In this document: positions 5,436 to 9,238 of the stretch, piece after piece
Position numbering within the stretch: position 1 is the stretch's first letter
How the letters are laid out: the number at the start of each line of letters is the position of its first letter
Source of the DNA: Bryobacterales bacterium
GTDB lineage: Bacteria; Acidobacteriota; Terriglobia; Bryobacterales; Bryobacteraceae
Length of the DNA: 9,238 nt
Direction: 5' to 3'
Assembly: GCA_003132865.1 (NCBI GenBank)
Contig: PKYZ01000386.1
Span: forward strand, 1 to 9,238
Notes under the pieces: generated by a model
Database searches by the model: none
What the model saw: the letters and a program-made list of their open reading frames with translations, nothing else
Told to the model about the DNA's origin: nothing
Made by a program: the position numbers and the translations under genes

Positions 5436-6161
5436 TTGAGTCTGAGTCCCAGTACCGGGGTGATCGGCGGCACGCCTACCACGACCACGGGCAGTCCGTT
5501 CCGCTTTAGCGTCACGGTAAGCGACAGCGCCGGTGGCACCTCGGCGCCCGCAGCGTTCTCGCTGAGCGTCGGCCCGCATGTAACTCGAGCTGCCGTGAAG
5601 CTTTCGCACCAAGCCGTGCTGGGCGGCAACTCGACGACCGACAATAGGGTCATGCTCACCGGACCTGCCCCGCAGACGGGCGCGCTTGTCAGCCTGTCGA
5701 GCGGCAACCCTGCGGTGGCCACGGTCCCGGCATCCGTGGCGGTGCACGCGGGCCAAACGTACTCCCTGGTCTTCAATATCGCAACCACGGCTGTCGCGAC
5801 GCAAACCCCGGTGACGATTTCGGCCACCTATCGCGGCGTGACCCAGACTGCCACGTTGACGGTGGACGCCGCGCAGCTTACGTCCCCGACGCTGTCGCCG
5901 GCAGAGGTAGTTGGCGGCGGATCTACGACCAACAATACAGTCAGGCTGAATGGTGCGGCGCCCGCCGGAGGCGCGGTGGTGACGCTGACCAGCGGCAACC
6001 CCGCCGTCGCGTCCGTGCCTCCCACCGTAACCGTGCCGGCAGGCGCGTCTTCCGTGACGTTCACGACTACGACTACGGCGGTAACCTCGAAGACCGTTGT
6101 GCCGATCACGGCCACTTATAGTGGCGTTTCGAAAATGGCGAATCTGACCGTCTGGCCGTAG
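5436..6161 (+). CDS. Ig-like repeat surface protein, 5'-truncated (C-terminal part)
   Basis: Ser/Thr/Val/Ala-rich extracellular repeat protein. It begins inside a putative Ig (He_PIG-type) domain: LSLSPSTGVIGGTPTTTTGS is the standard end of that repeat, and the homology continues before the TTG 5436 as YAGALPPR back to about 5412. Two repeats of about 95 residues follow (about 47-142 and 143-241), each with a GG-S-TT-NN start, the motif SGNPAVA(T/S)VP in the centre, and an ending such as ISATYRGVTQTATLTV. The C-terminal end (ANLTVWP, then TAG) looks natural. There is no signal peptide, no Shine-Dalgarno sequence and an in-frame stop at 5394-5396, so the reading frame is intact but the 5' part of a much larger gene is missing. 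Family members are typically exported; this fragment probably is not, if expressed at all. Confidence 0.7.
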   Translation: MSLSPSTGVIGGTPTTTTGSPFRFSVTVSDSAGGTSAPAAFSLSVGPHVTRAAVKLSHQAVLGGNSTTDNRVMLTGPAPQTGALVSLSSGNPAVATVPASVAVHAGQTYSLVFNIATTAVATQTPVTISATYRGVTQTATLTVDAAQLTSPTLSPAEVVGGGSTTNNTVRLNGAAPAGGAVVTLTSGNPAVASVPPTVTVPAGASSVTFTTTTTAVTSKTVVPITATYSGVSKMANLTVWP

Positions 6162-6162
6162 C

Positions 6163-6400
6163 GGCAGCGGCGCAGTAGATATTACCGGCGCGGCCGCCGG
6201 GATCGGCGAGGCGATTGCCCGCCGCCTGGCCCGCGCCGGCTATCGTTGGGATCTCCGGCATTGAACTTGCCGCCGCCCGCGAGGTTGCGGCTCGATCCCT
6301 GGCGCGTTTCCTCTGGTGGTCAAGATCACGCAACCGGACCAGGTGCGCGATGCCGTGGCCAAGGGTGTCGGCGACGACCAGCCGCGGCCCCGAACACCGG
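6163..6400 (+). pseudogene. Short-chain dehydrogenase/reductase remnant with frameshifts
   Basis: The Rossmann N-terminus is plain: DITGAAAGIGEAIARRLARA (about 6178-6237) matches the family TGxxxGIG cofactor motif and its following helix. The frame ends at TGA 6262-6264. The next piece of SDR-like sequence, ELAAAREVAARS, is in another frame (about 6263-6298). A third piece, GAFPLVVKITQPDQVRDAVA (6301-6360), lies back in the first frame and corresponds to the usual V-D-(I/V)-T stretch plus a helix. The rest of the protein, including the NNAG and YxxxK catalytic parts, is not found. The gene is therefore frameshifted at least twice and 3'-truncated. It lies directly after the Ig-like fragment on the same strand and has no start codon. 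Confidence 0.7.
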
Positions 6401-6521
6401 CACGTTCCCGACGTCGCGGCTCGGTGTGCGGCCGTGTGCCTCATTCGGAGCCGCGACCGTAAGGGAGCGGTTCTTGGGTGGAGGCAAGTGTCACTGTATT
6501 AAGCGAGGCTCAATAGCTCTT

Positions 6522-6561
6522 GTGGCGCACGCAAGGGCCCGGAGGGCACCCCGTGCGCCAC
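6522..6561 (-). terminator. Perfect 10-bp inverted repeat just after the decarboxylase gene
   Basis: GTGGCGCACG (6522-6531) and CGTGCGCCAC (6552-6561) pair perfectly around a 20-base loop that itself contains GGGCCC. It begins 1 base after the stop codon of the minus-strand gene, where a terminator is expected. There is no following T-run, so a REP-like dispersed element or transcript-end-protecting hairpin is an alternative. Confidence 0.55.
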
Positions 6562-6562
6562 G

Positions 6563-7489
6563 TTAACCGGCGCGAAAGTAGTCGAGGGTGACACGGAGGC
6601 CTTCTTCCAGCGGCACGCGCGGTTCCCAGCCGAGCAGGCGGCGCGCTTTGGAGATGTCCGGCCTGCGCTGCTTGGGGTCGTCTTCCGGCAGCGCGCGATT
6701 CACGATCGGCGATGAACTGCCGGTGAGGCGGCGGATCTGCTCGGCGAACTCCCGTATGGTCATTTCATTTGGATTGCCAAGATTGACCGGATAGCGCTCA
6801 TCGGATTGCATGAGCCGGTAGATGCCGTCCACCAGGTCGCTCACATAACAGAAGCTGCGCGTCTGCGATCCATCTCCGTAGATGGTGATGGCTTCGCCGC
6901 GCAGGGCTTGGTCCAGAAACGAGGGCACCACGCGGCCGTCATCCAGCTTCATGCGCGGCCCGTACGTGTTGAAGATCCGCGCGATGTTGGTGCGCAGGCC
7001 ATAAGTGCGATGGTAAGCCATGGTCAGCGCCTCGGCGAAGCGCTTGCTCTCGTCGTAGCAGGAGCGCGGCCCAACCGGGTTTACGTTACCCCAATAGGTT
7101 TCGGTCTGCGGATGCTCCAGCGGATCGCCGTAGCATTCCGAAGTGGAGGTGAGCAGGAAGCGGGCGCTGGTGGCGCGCGCCAGTTCCAGCATGTTGCGCG
7201 TGCCCGCGCTTCCCACATCCAGGGTGGCGATGGAGTGCTGCAAATAATCCTTGGGGCTGGCGGGCGACGCCATGTTCAACACGGCGTCCAGCGGACCATC
7301 CACCGCAAGGGGCTGCGTGATGTCGTGACGGATGAGCCGGAATTGCGCGCAACCGTTGAGATGCGCCACATTCTGTTCGGAGCCGGTGAGGAAATTGTCA
7401 ACAGCCACCACCGCATGGCCCTCCGCCAGCAGGCGATCGCACATGTGCGAGCCGATGAATCCGGCGGCTCCGGTAACCAAAATGCGCAA
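6563..7489 (-). CDS. UDP-glucuronate decarboxylase (UDP-xylose synthase), extended SDR
   Basis: Converts UDP-glucuronate to UDP-xylose with bound NAD in the cytoplasm, supplying xylose for surface polysaccharides. From TTG 7489 the protein has 308 residues, the usual size. The Rossmann motif GAAGFIG (7-13) opens it. Next come the family-typical [20 protein letters not shown] (74-93), [10 protein letters not shown] (114-123) with S117 and the catalytic E118, and Y145-x3-K149 in YDESK. Later motifs are [10 protein letters not shown] (171-180), [13 protein letters not shown] (210-222) and the C-terminal [16 protein letters not shown]. The order and residues fit UXS rather than a 4-epimerase, because the Glu replaces the residue expected there. 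ATG 7549 would add 20 unconserved residues and leave only 10 bases to the divergent gene; TTG 7489 leaves 70 bases for promoters. A GGGG 8 bases upstream is a modest ribosome-binding site. Confidence 0.92.
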   Translation of the reverse strand: MRILVTGAAGFIGSHMCDRLLAEGHAVVAVDNFLTGSEQNVAHLNGCAQFRLIRHDITQPLAVDGPLDAVLNMASPASPKDYLQHSIATLDVGSAGTRNMLELARATSARFLLTSTSECYGDPLEHPQTETYWGNVNPVGPRSCYDESKRFAEALTMAYHRTYGLRTNIARIFNTYGPRMKLDDGRVVPSFLDQALRGEAITIYGDGSQTRSFCYVSDLVDGIYRLMQSDERYPVNLGNPNEMTIREFAEQIRRLTGSSSPIVNRALPEDDPKQRRPDISKARRLLGWEPRVPLEEGLRVTLDYFRAG

Positions 7490-7515
7490 GCGAAATACCC
7501 CGTTAGATTGATTTG

Positions 7516-7537
7516 CAGCGGACTTCGCGGACCGCTG
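7516..7537. promoter_or_regulatory. Palindromic site between divergent genes
   Basis: CAGCGG (7516-7521) and CCGCTG (7532-7537) form an inverted repeat around 10 bases, centred in the 70-base region between the decarboxylase and the iron-sulfur protein. It could be a shared operator. I did not find convincing -35/-10 pairs with normal spacing on either strand. Confidence 0.3.
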
Positions 7538-7559
7538 TGCTACATTCAAAGGTTACCGC

Positions 7560-9238
7560 ATGGTCCACCCTTCCTGGCTGGAAATCGCGATCCTGGCGAT
7601 ACTGTTGTGCATCTCCGGATCGCTTTTCTGGCTCCGCTTCCGCAAGCCGGTGGATGTAATCCGCCGCTCGCGCGATAATCCCGATTTCCAGCTTCGCCCG
7701 CTAGGGCCGCGCATCCGGCAATTCGTCTGGGAAGTGATGCTGCAAGGGAAGGTGATCCGGGAGCGTCCGCTGCCCGGCTGGGCGCACGCATTCGTCTTCT
7801 GGGGCTTTTGCGCGTTCGCGCTGGTCACGCTCAACCACATCGCAGCCGGATTCGGTTTCCCGTTCCTCAGCCGCGAAGGCGGATTCGGCAAAGCCTATTT
7901 CGCTTTTGTGGCCGTGTGGGCCGTGGCTGTGGCGGTTTCGATCGCCGGCCTGGCCATCCGCCGTTTCGTGGCGCGCCCCATCTGGTTGGGCAAAGTAGCG
8001 CCGGAATCGGGGGGCATCGCGCTACTCATTTTCATCTTGATGATCACATATCTGGCCGGGTTAGCGATGGATGAAACTACCACGCCGGCGCGCGCGAACT
8101 GGTGGTTGCACACTTTCACGCTGCTGGCGTTTCTGCCACTGATTCCGCACACCAAGCACCTGCACCTGGTGATCAGCCCGGCGACCGTGTTCTTACGGCG
8201 GGCCGGCTTCAGCAAAATTCCGCCGCTGGTGGGCGACGAGGATTTCGGCCTGGACACCGGCAAGGACGTAACCAAGCTCGACGCGCTGCAAGCTTACTCG
8301 TGCGTCGAGTGCGGGCGCTGCACGGAGCACTGTCCAGCCTATAACACCGGAAAGATTCTCAACCCGAAAGAGATCATCCTGGGGCTGCGGCGTTATCTGA
8401 ACGAAGAGGGGCCGGGCAACGAAGAGCCGCTGCTGGGCAAACACATTTCGATGGAAGCGGCGTTCCAGTGCACCACCTGCGGTGCCTGCGAGTTCCAGTG
8501 CCCGGTGGGTATCCAGCACCTGCCGGTGATTATCGGGCTGCGGCGCGGCGCGGTGAATACCGGCAAGTGGGAAGACGATTACGGCGGCAAGATGTTCCTG
8601 GCGATGGAGCGCACCGGCAATTCGCTGGGATTCGCGTCGAGCGAGCGGCTGAAATTCATCGAGAAGAACGAACTCCCGATTTACGACGGCACGCAAGAGT
8701 ATTGCTTGTGGCTGGGTTGCATGGGATCGTACGATCCGCAGGGCCGGGAGATCGTGCTGTCGCTGGTGCAGGTGTTGCGCCACCTGGGCGTGACGTTCGG
8801 CGTGCTGCGCAAGGAGAAGTGCACGGGCGACCCTGTGCGGCGGTTGGGGAACGACCTGCTGTTCCAGCAGATGGCCGAGGCGAACATCGAGCAACTGAAA
8901 TCGGCCAAGGTGGCCAAGCTGCTATCCATCTGCCCGCATTGCGTGCGCACGATCGGCGAGGACTGGAAAGAATTCGGCGCGGCATTCCAGATCGAGCATC
9001 ACAGCGAGCTGCTGGCGAGAATGCAGGAGAAGCTGCCGCAGCGGACGGACGGGCGGGAGCGCGTGGTCTTCCACGATCCGTGTTACCTGGGGCGCTACCG
9101 CGGCGTTTACGACCAGCCGCGGGAGGTGATTGCGCGCTGGGGCGAGGTGGCGGATCCGCCGCGCGCGCGGGAGCGGTCGTTCTGTTGTGGCGCGGGCGGC
9201 GGGCAGATGTTCCTGGGCGAGGAGAAGGGCAAGCGCGT
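7560..9238 (+). CDS. Membrane-bound HdrD-like Fe-S oxidoreductase, EtfAB:menaquinone oxidoreductase-like (partial at right edge)
   Basis: The frame is open from ATG 7560 (AAAGG 7 bases upstream) for 559 codons to the window edge. The N-terminal part (about 5-210) has roughly five membrane helices with His residues (76, 93, 184, 198, 200, 202) that could bind heme b, as in NarI/HdrE-like subunits. Then come two 4Fe-4S motifs: [12 protein letters not shown] (C248, 251, 254, 258) and [12 protein letters not shown] (C304, 307, 310, 314). A CCG-type domain follows (C382, C387, then CTGD at 421 and CPHC at 458-461), and a second has DPCYLGR (C508) and CCGAGGG (542-547). The fusion of membrane, ferredoxin and two CCG domains in one chain matches proteins that pass electrons from ETF to menaquinone in beta-oxidation. 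That role is inference; no etfAB lies in view. The C-terminal end is missing. Confidence 0.85.
   Translation, partial: MVHPSWLEIAILAILLCISGSLFWLRFRKPVDVIRRSRDNPDFQLRPLGPRIRQFVWEVMLQGKVIRERPLPGWAHAFVFWGFCAFALVTLNHIAAGFGFPFLSREGGFGKAYFAFVAVWAVAVAVSIAGLAIRRFVARPIWLGKVAPESGGIALLIFILMITYLAGLAMDETTTPARANWWLHTFTLLAFLPLIPHTKHLHLVISPATVFLRRAGFSKIPPLVGDEDFGLDTGKDVTKLDALQAYSCVECGRCTEHCPAYNTGKILNPKEIILGLRRYLNEEGPGNEEPLLGKHISMEAAFQCTTCGACEFQCPVGIQHLPVIIGLRRGAVNTGKWEDDYGGKMFLAMERTGNSLGFASSERLKFIEKNELPIYDGTQEYCLWLGCMGSYDPQGREIVLSLVQVLRHLGVTFGVLRKEKCTGDPVRRLGNDLLFQQMAEANIEQLKSAKVAKLLSICPHCVRTIGEDWKEFGAAFQIEHHSELLARMQEKLPQRTDGRERVVFHDPCYLGRYRGVYDQPREVIARWGEVADPPRARERSFCCGAGGGQMFLGEEKGKR

Noticed and set aside
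5412..5804. Upstream extension of the minus-strand membrane-protein frame
   Set aside because: The extension has a random Arg/Gly/Ala-rich composition and lies opposite the Ig-like repeats, whose coding pattern is clear. Only the part below about 5411 looks genuine.
5828..6115. Val/Thr-rich minus-strand frame opposite the Ig-like repeats
   Set aside because: Its repetitive composition mirrors the plus-strand repeats; the plus strand has the recognised domain motifs.
6806..7678. 290-codon plus-strand frame opposite the decarboxylase
   Set aside because: Despite its length it is antisense to an enzyme with all catalytic motifs, and it runs into the start of the iron-sulfur protein gene.
8193..8894. 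233-codon minus-strand frame inside the iron-sulfur protein gene
   Set aside because: Antisense of two 4Fe-4S motifs and a CCG domain; a high-GC shadow.
1..9238. tRNA, rRNA, riboswitch or CRISPR array
   Set aside because: No cloverleaf-like sequence with a GGTTCRA arm, no rRNA-like stretch and no regularly spaced direct repeats were seen in reading the window.

Overview
The window looks like a chromosomal segment of a high-GC member of the Acidobacteriota, most likely near Solibacter/Bryobacter. The best clue is the PadR-family regulator next to an ATPase-less MacB/FtsX-type permease, the 'acidobacterial duplicated orphan permease' (ADOP) arrangement that is greatly expanded in that phylum. 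The Ig-like repeat style, the hybrid-kinase-type receiver domain and the secreted protein at the left edge fit the same group. This assignment comes from remembered family features, not from a search.

Layout. (1) 1-618, minus: N-terminal part of a secreted protein that runs off the left edge. (2) 619-765: a compact divergent promoter region. (3) 766-1590, plus: a tight three-gene group made of a 60-residue Cys-rich protein, a single-domain response regulator with a TTG start, and a small two-helix membrane protein with a GTG start. (4) 1622-2326, minus: a PIN-domain toxin with its antitoxin. (5) 2354-4852, minus: padR followed by an ADOP permease gene that is clearly broken. Its central part is replaced by about 450 bases of unrelated DNA holding a small zinc-ribbon ORF on the other strand, and the C-terminal remnant has a further frameshift and a small in-frame deletion. 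(6) 4853-6562: a stretch of gene remnants, namely a 30-codon ExbD/TolR N-terminus, a low-GC membrane-protein ORF, a 5'-truncated Ig-like repeat protein and a frameshifted short-chain dehydrogenase. (7) 6563-7489, minus: an intact UDP-glucuronate decarboxylase. (8) 7560-right edge, plus: a large membrane-bound heterodisulfide-reductase-like iron-sulfur protein resembling EtfAB:menaquinone oxidoreductases.

How the parts fit. The ends carry ordinary, well-conserved genes: sugar-nucleotide metabolism, respiratory electron transfer, a signalling receiver and a secreted protein. The middle (about 1.6-6.5 kb) is accessory and decaying: a toxin-antitoxin pair, an interrupted transporter whose regulator and operator still look intact, and at least three abutting truncated genes. 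I see no convincing new defence or mobile system. The most interesting signals are the replaced centre of the ADOP gene, the chain of truncated genes, the back-to-back promoter at 688-748, and a PIN toxin with Gln where an active-site Glu is expected. I found no tRNA, rRNA, CRISPR array or insertion-sequence ends.
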